DNA from: Nocardiopsis sp. N85
GTDB lineage: Bacteria > Actinomycetota > Actinomycetes > Streptosporangiales > Streptosporangiaceae
Length of the DNA stretch: 64,000 bases
Assembly: GCF_028882275.1 (NCBI RefSeq)
Contig: NZ_JARBUT010000009.1
Coordinates: 124,001-188,000, forward strand
Reading direction: 5' to 3'
Of this stretch, positions 46,923 to 55,946 are shown in pieces (positions within the stretch are counted from its first letter, which is position 1; every line of letters begins with the position of its first letter). Under the pieces are notes generated by a model. It was not told the origin of the DNA. It searched no databases and saw only the letters and a list, made by a program, of their open reading frames with translations. The position numbers and the translations under genes are program-made.

Positions 46923-48212
46923 TCACTGGAAACTCGGACGCAGCGGCATGCGGGAATCGGCGCCGTCGGTCTTGACGCCGAGGATCTGGTGGAGCTGCAC
47001 CACGTTCTGCTCGAAGCCGAGCACGCAGCCGGCCATGTACATCCGCCACACGCGGGCGGTGCCCTCGCCGACCTCGGCGACGGCGTCGTCCCAGTTGCGC
47101 TCCAGGTTGGCGCCCCAGTGGCGCAGGGTGAGCGCGTAGTGTTCGCGCAGGTTCTCCTGGTGGCGGATCTCGAACCCGGCGTCGTTCATGGCGGTCTGGA
47201 TCCGGCCGGGGCCCTCCAGTTCACCGTCGGGGAACACGTAGCGGTTGATGACACCGTCGGTGTGCATGGGCGGCAGGTCGTTGCGGGGCCGGGTGATGCA
47301 GTGGTTGAGCAGCCTTCCGCCCGGGACCAGCTTGTCGTGCAGCGACGAGAAGTAGGCCGGGAGGTTGCGGTCCCCGATGTGCTCGGTCAGGCCGATGGAG
47401 CTGATCCGGTCGAAGCCGCCGTCGGGGACGTCCCGGTAGTCCATGTGGCGGACCTCGGCCAGATCCGACAGTCCCTCCTGGGCGATGCGCTTGGCCGCCC
47501 ATTCGGCCTGTTCCTTGGAGAGCGTGACGCCCAGGACCTTGACCTCGTGCTCGCGGGCGGCGTGTATGACCATGCCGCCCCACCCACAGCCCACGTCGAG
47601 CAGGCGCATGCCCGGTTCCAGGCCGAGCTTGCGCGAGACCAGCTCGTACTTGCGGAACTGGGCGCTCTCCAGTGCGCCGTCGTCGGCCGCCACCCGGTCC
47701 AGGGCGCCGTCGGCGTCGTCGAAGACCGCGCAGGTGTAGGTCATCGAAGGGCCCAGGACCATTGCGTAGAAGGCGTTGGAGACGTCGTAGTGGTGGTGGA
47801 TCGCCTCGGCGTCGCGCTGCTTGGAGTGGCGCCAGCCCAGCCCGGCCAGGCGTCCGCGCGTCATCTCCTGGGGCGGCGGGGCGACCCGGTTGACGAACTT
47901 GACCCAGCCGATGGAGCGGGCGATGGCCACCAGGTCGCGGGGGGAGACGGTGATCCCCTTGGCGAAGACGAAATCGGCCATCCGCCTGAGGACGGTGTAC
48001 ATGTCGCCCTCCACCTCCAGATGCCCCGACACGTAGGCGCGGGTCAGCCCCACGGCGTTGGGCGACTGGGCCAGGTAATTGACCGCGACCGGAGTGCGCA
48101 CGTGCAGCCGGACGCCACTGTTCGGATCCCCGGAGGCACTGCCGTCGTAGGCGGTGAAGTGAATGGGCGCGTCGGGTCCGACGATGCGCTCGAAGATCTC
48201 GGCAAGCCGCAT
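46923..48212 (-). CDS. tmsB: TmsB-like fatty-acid methyltransferase (CFA synthase family)
   Basis: A 429-residue SAM-dependent enzyme of the cyclopropane-fatty-acid synthase family. The AdoMet loop is GMRLLDVGCGWGGMVIHAA (about 193-211), followed by VLGVTLSKEQAEWA. Family-typical SMTYTCAVF, SIGLTEHIGDRN and GGRLLNHCITRP are present. Paired with the flavoprotein gene just upstream, it fits TmsB/BfaA, which adds a methylene group at C10 of membrane-lipid oleoyl chains on the way to tuberculostearic acid. The ATG at 48212 has AGGAAGGA seven bases upstream. An ordinary CFA synthase is the alternative. Confidence 0.78.
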   Translation of the reverse strand: MRLAEIFERIVGPDAPIHFTAYDGSASGDPNSGVRLHVRTPVAVNYLAQSPNAVGLTRAYVSGHLEVEGDMYTVLRRMADFVFAKGITVSPRDLVAIARSIGWVKFVNRVAPPPQEMTRGRLAGLGWRHSKQRDAEAIHHHYDVSNAFYAMVLGPSMTYTCAVFDDADGALDRVAADDGALESAQFRKYELVSRKLGLEPGMRLLDVGCGWGGMVIHAAREHEVKVLGVTLSKEQAEWAAKRIAQEGLSDLAEVRHMDYRDVPDGGFDRISSIGLTEHIGDRNLPAYFSSLHDKLVPGGRLLNHCITRPRNDLPPMHTDGVINRYVFPDGELEGPGRIQTAMNDAGFEIRHQENLREHYALTLRHWGANLERNWDDAVAEVGEGTARVWRMYMAGCVLGFEQNVVQLHQILGVKTDGADSRMPLRPSFQ

Positions 48213-48275
48213 GTTCTGTTCCTTCCTCTCGTGGACGCGGCCCGCCCCACGGGTCGCCTCCCGTTGTCGCACGGG

Positions 48276-49727
48276 TCAGCCGTTGCGTACGCACTTGGCG
48301 TACAGGTCGAGCAGCCTCCCCTGCGGGTCGTACGTCTCCTTGAGGTCGGCGTAGGCCGAACCGTTGTAGAGCCGCCAGAACTCGTCCTCCGTGTAGAAGG
48401 AGTCGGAGTACAACGACTTGTGGCCGCCGAGTTCGGCGACGCGCTCCTCGATCCGCCGGTTGTGGTGGGCACGGCGCTGGCCGGGTTTCATGTCCACCAG
48501 GCCCCAGAAGCCGAAGTTGACGTAGAGGCGGTCGTTCTCCAGCGGATAGAGCGGCCACACGTGGCCGTCGAGGTCCGGGGCCGCCCCGCGGGGTTCGCTC
48601 AGGCGCAGGGGGCACATCCACACCGGGGTCATGCCGATCTCGTCGTGGAAGAAGTCGAGGAACTCGGCGCCGCGCTCCACGCCCACCTCGATGTCCTGGA
48701 TGAGGGGTTCCCGGGGCCGGTGGCCCCGGTAGTGGTCGAGCAGCCGGGAGAAGGCGGTACGCCGGTCCCAGGCCACGAGCCTGCGGTAGACGTCGGAGCG
48801 TTTGAGGGAGCGCGGCCAGAGGGGGCGCACCAGGGGGTGCTGGACGCCGAAGGCGCGCGAGCACCAGAACCAGTCGGTGTCCCAGCGCCACAGGTAGTCG
48901 TGAACGGTGAGGTGGTCGCCGGATCCGCGGTCGGCGTTGCGCTGGATCGAGCGGTAGTAGATGTCCCTACCGGTGTAGTCGCTGAGCCGGGGCGCCCGGT
49001 CGGTGAACCGGGCCACGGTGAGGTAGAGCTCGTCGCGGGAGAAGGCGACGCCGTCGACGAAGTCCACCGGGCGTCCGTCGTGGGAACGGTCGGCGCAGAT
49101 GCGGGCGAGGGCGTCCATGGCCTCGGCCGCGGAGTGGAAGCGCAGGTGGCGCAGGTGCACGTACGGGGAGACGGGTTCGAGTGCGATGCGCAGGCGCAGG
49201 CTGTAACCGAGGGTTCCGTAGGAGTTGGGGAACCCGTGGAAGAGGTCCGAGTGCGCGTTGTCCCGGGTGGCGGTGACGATGTCGCCGGAGCCGGTGAGGA
49301 TCTCCATCTCCTGGACGGCCTCGTGCGGCAGGCCGTTGCGGAAGGAGGAGGATTCGATGCCCATCCCGGTGACGGCGCCGCCCAGGGTGATGGTGCGCAG
49401 CTGGGGGACGACGGTGGGCATGAGCCCGTGCGGGAGGGTGGCGGCGACCAGGTCCTCGTAGGTGGTCATGCCGCCGACGTCGGCGAGGCGTTCGACCGGG
49501 TCGATGGAGATGACGCCGGCGAAGGCGGAGACGTCGAGGGCGGGGGCTCCGGTGGGTTCGCGGAATCGGAAGAGGTTGGAGGTGGGTTTGGCCAGCCGGA
49601 CGGGTGCGTCCGGGGGCAGCGCCCGGTAGTCGCGGCGCAGTCGGGCGACCGCCGCGATGTGAGCGGCCAGGCCGACTCCATCGCCGATGGCGGTTTCGCT
49701 GTTCGTTCCCTGCCGTTGAGGACTCAT
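48276..49727 (-). CDS. tmsA: TmsA-like FAD-binding oxidoreductase
   Basis: A 483-residue flavoprotein of the FAD_binding_4 / sterol C24-reductase-like family. The FAD-binding part is LAKPTSNLFRF...VISIDPVERLADVGGMTTYEDLVAATLPHGLMPTVVPQLRTITLGGAVTGMGIESSSFRNGL (about 45-120). The C-terminal substrate domain includes WMCPLRL and YVNFGFWG. Next to a CFA-family methyltransferase this matches TmsA/BfaB, which reduces the 10-methylene to a 10-methyl group. Nocardiopsis membranes are known to contain 10-methyl branched acids. The ATG at 49727 was chosen where conservation starts. Confidence 0.78.
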   Translation of the reverse strand: MSPQRQGTNSETAIGDGVGLAAHIAAVARLRRDYRALPPDAPVRLAKPTSNLFRFREPTGAPALDVSAFAGVISIDPVERLADVGGMTTYEDLVAATLPHGLMPTVVPQLRTITLGGAVTGMGIESSSFRNGLPHEAVQEMEILTGSGDIVTATRDNAHSDLFHGFPNSYGTLGYSLRLRIALEPVSPYVHLRHLRFHSAAEAMDALARICADRSHDGRPVDFVDGVAFSRDELYLTVARFTDRAPRLSDYTGRDIYYRSIQRNADRGSGDHLTVHDYLWRWDTDWFWCSRAFGVQHPLVRPLWPRSLKRSDVYRRLVAWDRRTAFSRLLDHYRGHRPREPLIQDIEVGVERGAEFLDFFHDEIGMTPVWMCPLRLSEPRGAAPDLDGHVWPLYPLENDRLYVNFGFWGLVDMKPGQRRAHHNRRIEERVAELGGHKSLYSDSFYTEDEFWRLYNGSAYADLKETYDPQGRLLDLYAKCVRNG

Positions 49728-49972
49728 TCCCGTTCCCGTTCCCGGTGGTCGGTGCGAGTGGTGTACAGCGTGGGATCGGTCGAACCGGTCGTGGGGAGAC
49801 CGGAGCGGACCGACTCCCACAGTTCTACCTACCGGTAACCGAATCGCACCACCCCATTTGCTTCGTGTCCCGGTCGTGTCGGACCCGCGAAGGGGCGAGG
49901 AGAGGTGACGACGTGCGCGTTCGATCGGTGTGTCGAGTGGGTCACGAAAGAGCGCGGATAGGATCGGGGGTC

Positions 49973-50770
49973 GTGCGCATCGCTCTCGTAGATTCCGGCA
50001 TCGGCATGTTGTCCACCGCCGCGGCGCTCTTCGCGGCCCGACCGGACGCCGATCTGTTCCTGTCCATGGACCCCGACCACATGCCGTGGGGGCCGCGCGC
50101 CCCGGGCGAGGTCATCGAACGCGCCCTGGCGGGCGCGGAGGCCGCCGTGGCGGCGGCCGGGGGTGACGTGGACGCGGTGGTGGTGCCGTGCAACACCGCG
50201 TCGGTGCACGGGTTGACGGAGCTGCGGGCGCGGTTCGAGCCGGAGGTCCCGGTGGTGGGGACGGTGCCGGCGATCAAACCGGCGGCGGCCGCGGGCGCCC
50301 CGATCGCGGTGTGGTCGACCGAGGCGACCACACGCAGCGAGTACCAGCGCCGGTTGGTGGAGACGTTCGCGCGGGGTGTGGACGTGACCCCGGTGGCCTG
50401 TAGGGGGTTGGCGGAGGCCGTGGAGTCGGCCGATCCGGGGCGGATCGCCGAGGCGGTCTCGTACGCGGCGGAGCGCACTCCGGCGCGGGTGGGGGCGATC
50501 GTGCTCGGCTGCACGCACTACGACCTGGTGGGCGGGGCGATCACCGAGGCGTTGGGGCGGGAGGGCGCCGCCGCGGGGGTGGGGCTGTTCACCGCCGCGG
50601 GGGCGGTGGCCGCGCAGACACTGCGCCGGATCGGAGAGGCCCCGGTGGAGGCGCGCGCGGGCCGGGTGCGGGTGCTGGCCAGCGGCCGTCCGGCGCGGCT
50701 GCCCGACGCGGCGAGGGCCTATCCGGCCGGGCGCGCCCTGGCGGTGGGCGAGGCGGCCCCGACCCGGTAG
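49973..50770 (+). CDS. Glutamate/aspartate racemase family protein
   Basis: A 265-residue protein from GTG 49973, with GGATCGGGGG upstream. Racemase motifs: VDSGIGMLSTAAAL (Asp7-Ser8), PCNTASVHG (catalytic Cys at about 72), and GCTHYDLVG (second catalytic Cys at about 182). In typical MurI these read DSGxGGL, ACNTAS and GCTHYP, so this is a divergent member with both cysteines retained. It may be a second racemase besides the peptidoglycan enzyme, or the only MurI; the window cannot decide. It is divergent from the tms genes. Confidence 0.75.
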   Translation: MRIALVDSGIGMLSTAAALFAARPDADLFLSMDPDHMPWGPRAPGEVIERALAGAEAAVAAAGGDVDAVVVPCNTASVHGLTELRARFEPEVPVVGTVPAIKPAAAAGAPIAVWSTEATTRSEYQRRLVETFARGVDVTPVACRGLAEAVESADPGRIAEAVSYAAERTPARVGAIVLGCTHYDLVGGAITEALGREGAAAGVGLFTAAGAVAAQTLRRIGEAPVEARAGRVRVLASGRPARLPDAARAYPAGRALAVGEAAPTR

Positions 50771-50915
50771 GGCGGACGCCGCCCGCGTGAGAGGAAGCGG
50801 AGCGGACACCGGTCGAGCGTCGACGGCGGTGCGGCCGACCGTGAGAACGGACGGGAGCGCGGCCCGACCCCGTGCGCCCGGCGGCGGACGGCCGTCGACG
50901 TGTCGAACACACGAC

Positions 50916-50939
50916 GCCGAACGTGTGTGGCCGTTCGGC
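50916..50939. terminator. Hairpin between racemase and 51-kb gene
   Basis: Stem GCCGAACG / CGTTCGGC with an 8-nt loop, extended by four further pairs after one mismatch. It lies between the convergent stops at 50770 and 50981. Confidence 0.65.
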
Positions 50940-50980
50940 ATCGTGGTGGTGGCGGGCGGAGGCACGGCCCGGGTCGTCGC

Positions 50981-52498
50981 TCAGGAGTGGGGGGCCAGTT
51001 CGGCCCGGGAGGCGAGGAGGTCGGCGGAGGCGTCGGGCAGGGCCCCGGCGGCGAGGGTGCGGACCAGGTCGCGGACCCCGGCGGTGTCGTTGTCGTGCAG
51101 GAGGGTCTCCAGCAGCGACAGGGCGGCGCGCTGGTCGCCGGGGCGTTGGCGGACGTGACGCCACTGGGGTTCGGTGGCTGCGTCGGAGAGCATCAGCGTG
51201 CGGCCGACCTGACCCAGGGCGCTGAGCAGCATGGTGTCGTGCGGGCGGTGCTCCAGGGCGGCGTTGACCTGTTCGGCCTGGTTCTCGGGGTCGACCTCCT
51301 CGGCGCTCTGGGCGCGCAGGAAGTCGAGGATCCGGTCGGGCGGGGCGAGCGGCCGGATCGGCGGCATGGCCGCGATCATGGCGTGCACCTCGCCGAGGTC
51401 GCCGAGGATCTCCTCGGTGCGGCCGAGTTCGCCGATGAGGCGTTCGGCGCGGCGGGCGGAGCAGCCCGCCACCCACAGGGCGCCGCGGCCGACGGCCAGG
51501 CGGGCCGCGGCGAGGGCCAGTTCGGCACCGCGTCGGGGGGCGCCCACCCTTTCGAAGTAGCGGGACCAGGTGGTGACGCGCACGCCCAGGCGCCAGTCGT
51601 TGCGGACGATGCCCTGGCAGACCAGGTTCTCCACCGCCTCCACCCAGGCGGGGCGCAGGTGCGGGTGCGCCTCGGCCTCCTCGACGGTGGGCAGGGGCGT
51701 GACGGCGTCGCGGGCCGGGCACTGGCCCAGCCGGGCGAGCCAGGACAGCAGGCGGGCGCGTTCGAAACGGATCCGCCTGCGCAGGGCGGGCCGGCGCGTG
51801 TTGTGCGGGTCGAGGGCGAGCTGGGCCTCCATCCGGTCGAGCGTCTCCAGCGCCTGGGCGTGCGCGTCGCGGTGGCGCAGGGCGCGGACCAGGGTGAAGG
51901 CGCCGTCGGCACCGAGCAGGGCCGCTCCGGTGGCGGTGTGCTCGTAGCGGCGCAGTTCGACCTCGGCGCGGTCGGGCGCGCCCTCGTCGATGAGCAGGTG
52001 CACCCTGGCCAGGGTGAAGGCGGGCCAGGCGGGGGTACGCTCCCAGCCCGCGAGGTTGCGGCTGGAGAGCAGCTCGCGGCGCAGGTCGGTGGTGCCGGCG
52101 GCGTCGATGTTGGCGTGGCACCGCACCAGGGTCTCCAGGGCGGAGACCGGCAGCGGCCCGTGGGTGTGCGGGCCGGGGGCGTCCTCGGCCGCGGCCACGG
52201 CGCGGGGCAGCGCCCGGCCGCCCTCGGCCAGGGCCGAGATCCGTACCGCCAGGGGCCAGTGGGCCAGGTAGAAGAGGGTGTCGGGTCCGAAGACCCCGGG
52301 CACCTCCGCCTCGGCCGTGCCCGCCTCGGCCACCAGACGGCGGGCGGTGCGCAGGGCCGAACGGGCGACCGCTTCCACCTGGACGGCGTCGCCCGCCTCC
52401 GCGAGCTCGGGAAGGCCCGTGACCGCTTCGGCCAAATCGACCTGTCCGGCGTTGATGAGTCGACGCGCGGTCTCCCCCGCCCACGTCCACATCGGCAT
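50981..52498 (-). CDS. Helical-repeat protein, 505 aa, function unknown
   Basis: It starts at ATG 52498, with GGGGGAGA six bases upstream. It is almost entirely alpha-helical and Ala/Leu/Arg-rich, with TPR-like periodicity in many places (AFTLARVHLLIDEGAPDRAEVELRRYEH, AFTLVRALRHRDAHAQALETLDRM, MLLSALGQVGRTLM, AALSLLETLLHDND). There is no enzymatic motif, signal or membrane segment. It is probably a scaffold or regulatory helical-repeat protein; I do not recognise a named family. Confidence 0.7.
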   Translation of the reverse strand: MPMWTWAGETARRLINAGQVDLAEAVTGLPELAEAGDAVQVEAVARSALRTARRLVAEAGTAEAEVPGVFGPDTLFYLAHWPLAVRISALAEGGRALPRAVAAAEDAPGPHTHGPLPVSALETLVRCHANIDAAGTTDLRRELLSSRNLAGWERTPAWPAFTLARVHLLIDEGAPDRAEVELRRYEHTATGAALLGADGAFTLVRALRHRDAHAQALETLDRMEAQLALDPHNTRRPALRRRIRFERARLLSWLARLGQCPARDAVTPLPTVEEAEAHPHLRPAWVEAVENLVCQGIVRNDWRLGVRVTTWSRYFERVGAPRRGAELALAAARLAVGRGALWVAGCSARRAERLIGELGRTEEILGDLGEVHAMIAAMPPIRPLAPPDRILDFLRAQSAEEVDPENQAEQVNAALEHRPHDTMLLSALGQVGRTLMLSDAATEPQWRHVRQRPGDQRAALSLLETLLHDNDTAGVRDLVRTLAAGALPDASADLLASRAELAPHS

Positions 52499-52674
52499 CT
52501 TGTCTCCCCCTGTAGTGCAGTGGAGACAGAAAGTAGCAGTCGGTGGATCGGCCTGTCCGGAAAACGCGTGAAACCGGTGCAGGGCAGGCGGTGAGGGCCT
52601 GCCATCGCGAAACACCCACCGATAGACTCGGTGTCATCCGCCCGCGAGAACGCCGTTAGGGGACAAGAGCACCG

Positions 52675-53019
52675 ATGGGATGGCGAGACCGCTTCGGTTT
52701 GCGCAAGGCCAACCGCACCGGCAAGGCCCGATTCGACCGGGAGACCGAGGACGGTGACATCAAGGCCCTGATCGAGTTCACCCAGAGTCGGGTCGGGGTG
52801 GAGTTCTTCGTCGAACCGGAGACCTTCGCGACGCAGACCACGGCGGTGGCGGTGGCCACCGACGGCGAATGGATCCGACGCCGTTGCGGCTCCCCCGCCG
52901 TCATCCGCAAGGTGGCGGGCAAACGGGGCATCCCGGTGTACGACGTCCAGATCGTGGGCTACCCGCAGCGGATGCGCGATTGGAGCGCCCGCAACAAACA
53001 GGGCAGGTCCCTGGACTGA
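52675..53019 (+). CDS. Conserved actinobacterial protein, 114 aa
   Basis: It starts at ATG 52675. It is a basic alpha/beta protein with GVEFFVEPETFATQTTAVAVATDGEWIRRR and IPVYDVQIVGYPQRMRDW, segments that recur in a widespread but uncharacterised actinobacterial family. There are no cysteines, signal or membrane segment. It stands alone. Confidence 0.75.
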   Translation: MGWRDRFGLRKANRTGKARFDRETEDGDIKALIEFTQSRVGVEFFVEPETFATQTTAVAVATDGEWIRRRCGSPAVIRKVAGKRGIPVYDVQIVGYPQRMRDWSARNKQGRSLD

Positions 53020-53296
53020 TCACGGCGCGACCCGATTCCCGCGCACCCCGACCGGATCAATGAGACGCAGGTCACTCCCCGCCCCCCTCGGATCCGTTCC
53101 ATCGTCCCCATGGACGGGGACACGCCCGGACGAAGGAGGTGAGACCGGACACGTGGAGAACCGGGACCGGCCCACCCGAAACCCGTCACCGGGTCATTTT
53201 GGGCATTGATGACGACTCCTTGCCGCGACTTCCTCTCCGAACGGGTTCCCTAACGGCCTTCATCCGTCGCATACTCACCTGGGAGGGGGGACTCTG

Positions 53297-53821
53297 ATGA
53301 AGCAGGATCTCACGGCCCTGTGCTGCGAATGCGGCACGATTCGCGAGGTGAGCGACTACCAGAGCGTCGGCGAGGCCCAGTCCGCCTACGGATTGGCCCG
53401 GTGCGTCGTCTGGCGCAAATGCCGCGCCTGCGGTCGTCGCACCTACCACGCCTACCTGCGGGTCGACGAGGATCGCGACGAACTGGAGGACGCCCTGCGC
53501 CTGGACGGCGCTCTGGCCGCCGAGGCCCTCGACGAGGAGGTCGAACAGCTGCGGCTGTGCGGGGTGGACGTCGGCCACGCCCCCGTCCCCGCCATCTGGG
53601 ACGGGCAGTCCGTGGGCATGGTGACCCAGCGGTTGACCGACCGCGCGTACTCGATCGTCCTGGACCCCGAGGCGTCGGTGGTCTCCCGGCTCAAACTCAT
53701 CGACATGATGTGGAACGAGCTGCTCGTGGGGGAGCACGACGACCGCTGGTTCATCCAGGAGGCCGAGGACGACTCCCCCGGTTACGCGGTCCGGCTCTTC
53801 GGATACCGCACGCGCGGCTGA
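53297..53821 (+). CDS. Putative zinc-ribbon protein, 174 aa
   Basis: It starts at ATG 53297 with GGAGGGGGG upstream. The N-terminal ribbon has CCECG (residues 9-13) and CRACGRR (about 42-48), giving CxxC...CxxC. An acidic helical middle and a C-terminal domain (SIVLDPEASVVSRLKLIDMMWNELLVGEHDDRWFIQE) follow. It is probably a zinc-binding regulatory or adaptor protein; the family is not recognised. A terminator follows directly. Confidence 0.7.
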   Translation: MKQDLTALCCECGTIREVSDYQSVGEAQSAYGLARCVVWRKCRACGRRTYHAYLRVDEDRDELEDALRLDGALAAEALDEEVEQLRLCGVDVGHAPVPAIWDGQSVGMVTQRLTDRAYSIVLDPEASVVSRLKLIDMMWNELLVGEHDDRWFIQEAEDDSPGYAVRLFGYRTRG

Positions 53822-53838
53822 GCCGGTACGAGGGCATC

Positions 53839-53871
53839 ACGGCCGGGTACCCCCGAGAGGTGCCCGGCCGT
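53839..53871. terminator. Bidirectional terminator
   Basis: Stem ACGGCCGGG / CCCGGCCGT with partial inner pairing. It lies between the convergent stops at 53821 and 53892. Confidence 0.75.
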
Positions 53872-53891
53872 CCCCGTGTCCGCGACGGGTG

Positions 53892-55946
53892 TCAGGCCGC
53901 CGATGCGGCCCGTCCCGACAGTCGGCGCAGCGCCGACCGGGCCACCTCCGGATCGGTGGTGCCCCAGTAGGGCGGCAGGGAGGCGCGCAGGAAGCCGCCG
54001 TAGCGGGCGGTGGCCAGGCGCGGGTCCAGGACCGCGATGACGCCCCGGTCGTCGGTGGAGCGCAGCAGGCGCCCGGTGCCCTGGGCCAGCAGCAGGGCGG
54101 CGTGGGTGGCCGCCACCGACAGGAACCCGTTGCCGCCGTGGGCGGCGACGGCGCGCTGGCGGGCCGAGGCGAGGGGGTCGTCGGGCCGTGGGAACGGGAT
54201 CCGGTCCACGATGACCAGCGACAGCGACGGGCCCGGCACGTCCACGCCCTGCCACAGGGACAGGGTGCCGAACAGGCAGGCGCGCTCCTCCTCGGCGAAG
54301 CGGCGGACGAGCTGCCCCGTGGAGTCCTCCCCCTGGCACAGCAACGGGTGATCGAGGCGTTCGCGCAACTCCTCGGTGGCCTGTTGGGCGGCGCGCATCG
54401 AGGAGAACAGACCCAGGGCGCGGCCGTCGGCGGCCTCGATCAGTTCGGCGATCTCGTCGAGGTAGGCGGGCGCCAGGCCGTCCCGGCCGGGGGTCGGCAG
54501 ATGGGTGGCGACGTAGAGGATGCCGCTGCGGGCGTGGTCGAACGGGGAACCGACGTCGAGCGCCCGCCACCGGGGTTCGCCGGCGGCGCGATGCGGGCCG
54601 TCCTCGTCGTCGCCCTCGGCCGCGGGCGGGCGTTCGGCGCGCTCGGCCTCCTCCTGGGCGACCTCACGGCCCAGCCCCCACTGGCGGGCCAGGGAGCCGA
54701 ACGAGCCGCCGAGGGTCAGGGTGGCCGAGGTGAGGACCACGGTGCGGTCGCCGAAGAGCTTCTCCCGCAGCAGCCCGCCCACGGCGAGCGGGGCGACGCT
54801 GAGGGTGGGGCGGCGGCCGGGGGCCTTGGTGAGCCACACGACGTCGGTGCGGTCGCGCAACGCCGGTTCGAAGGACTCCAGGACCCGCACGGCGGTGTCG
54901 TGCACCTCGGTGAGGGCGGCCAGGGCCAGACGGCGTTCGCTGGCGGCCTCGGCCTCCTGTTCGCCGGGCGAGGGGCCGATGGCGGTGAGGCAGGCGGAGG
55001 CGGTGTCGCGGACGGCGGCGACCGCTCCGGCCAGGGCGTCGTCGATGTGGTCGATACGGCCTTCGGGAGCGTCGGCGAACATCAGGGCCAGGCCGTCGGC
55101 GGCCTCGCTCAACCGCTCCGAGACCATCGGTTCGATGAGGCGGGAGGCGCGCTTGGCGGCGGCGGTCACCGCGCGCTCCGTCAGGGCGCCGGTGGCGACG
55201 GAGGTGGCCCGGTCCACCAGTTCGTGGGCCTCGTCGATCATGATCGTGTCGTGCTCGGGCAGGATGTGGTTGCCCTGGGTCATGTCGATGGAGAGCATGG
55301 CGTGGTTGGTGACGACCACGTCGACGCCCTTGGCGGCCTCGCGGGCGAACTCGGCGAAGCACTCCTGCCCGAAGGGGCAGATGCGGGCGCCCATGCACTC
55401 GTTGGCGGCCACCGACACCTGGCGCCAGGCCAGGTCGGTGACGCCGGGGGCGAGTTCGTCGCGGTCGCCGGTGATGGTCTCGTCGGCCCACTCGTGCAGG
55501 CGGGCCACCTGTTTGCCCAGCGAGGACAACTGCCGGGGGTCGAACAGCTCGGTCTCGTCGGAGTCGTCGGCTTCGGTGTTCAGCCGGTTGCGGCACAGGT
55601 AGTTGCGGCGACCCTTGAGCACGGCGAAGGTGGGCTCGCGGCGCAGCATGGGCGTGAGGGCCTTGGCCAGGCGTGGCAGGTCACGGTCGATGAGCTGGTT
55701 CTGGAGCGCGATGGTGGCGGTGGAGACCACGACGGTGGTCTCCTTCTCCATCGCGTGCCGCAGGGCGGGGACCAGGTAGGCCAGGGACTTGCCGGTGCCG
55801 GTGCCGGCCTGGACGACGAGGTGCTCGCGTCTTTCGACGGCGTCGGCGACGGCGGTCGCCATGGTGGACTGGCCTTCGCGTCGGGTGCCGCCGAGGGCGG
55901 TCACGGCCGCGTCGAGCAGGGTCGGAACGTCGGGGAGATCTGCCAC
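53892..55946 (-). CDS. dinG: DinG/XPD-family ATP-dependent DNA helicase
   Basis: A 684-residue superfamily 2 iron-sulfur helicase. Walker A is QAGTGTGKSLAYLVPA (about 40). The Fe-S cluster cysteines are in YLCRNRL and NECMGARICPFGQECF (about 105-200), and the DEAH box reads IMIDEAHELVDRA. C-terminal helicase motifs include LGLFSSMRAAQQATEEL, GTLSLWQGVDVPGPSLSLVIVDRIPF and AVAAHGGNGFLSVAATHAALLLAQGTGRLLRS. I prefer GTG 55946 (VADLPDVPTLLD, where the family aligns); GTG 55991 is possible. A perfect 19-bp hairpin lies just upstream. Confidence 0.88.
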   Translation of the reverse strand: MADLPDVPTLLDAAVTALGGTRREGQSTMATAVADAVERREHLVVQAGTGTGKSLAYLVPALRHAMEKETTVVVSTATIALQNQLIDRDLPRLAKALTPMLRREPTFAVLKGRRNYLCRNRLNTEADDSDETELFDPRQLSSLGKQVARLHEWADETITGDRDELAPGVTDLAWRQVSVAANECMGARICPFGQECFAEFAREAAKGVDVVVTNHAMLSIDMTQGNHILPEHDTIMIDEAHELVDRATSVATGALTERAVTAAAKRASRLIEPMVSERLSEAADGLALMFADAPEGRIDHIDDALAGAVAAVRDTASACLTAIGPSPGEQEAEAASERRLALAALTEVHDTAVRVLESFEPALRDRTDVVWLTKAPGRRPTLSVAPLAVGGLLREKLFGDRTVVLTSATLTLGGSFGSLARQWGLGREVAQEEAERAERPPAAEGDDEDGPHRAAGEPRWRALDVGSPFDHARSGILYVATHLPTPGRDGLAPAYLDEIAELIEAADGRALGLFSSMRAAQQATEELRERLDHPLLCQGEDSTGQLVRRFAEEERACLFGTLSLWQGVDVPGPSLSLVIVDRIPFPRPDDPLASARQRAVAAHGGNGFLSVAATHAALLLAQGTGRLLRSTDDRGVIAVLDPRLATARYGGFLRASLPPYWGTTDPEVARSALRRLSGRAASAA

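Noticed and set aside
46989..49838. Long plus-strand open frame opposite the tms genes
   Set aside because: Same compositional artefact; both minus-strand genes have complete, recognisable motifs and ribosome sites.
53139..53297. 52-codon open frame from GTG 53139 ending in a TGATG overlap with the zinc-ribbon gene
   Set aside because: Third-position G/C is only about 70%, far below neighbouring genes, and the supposed ribosome site overlaps the start; more likely promoter/leader sequence.
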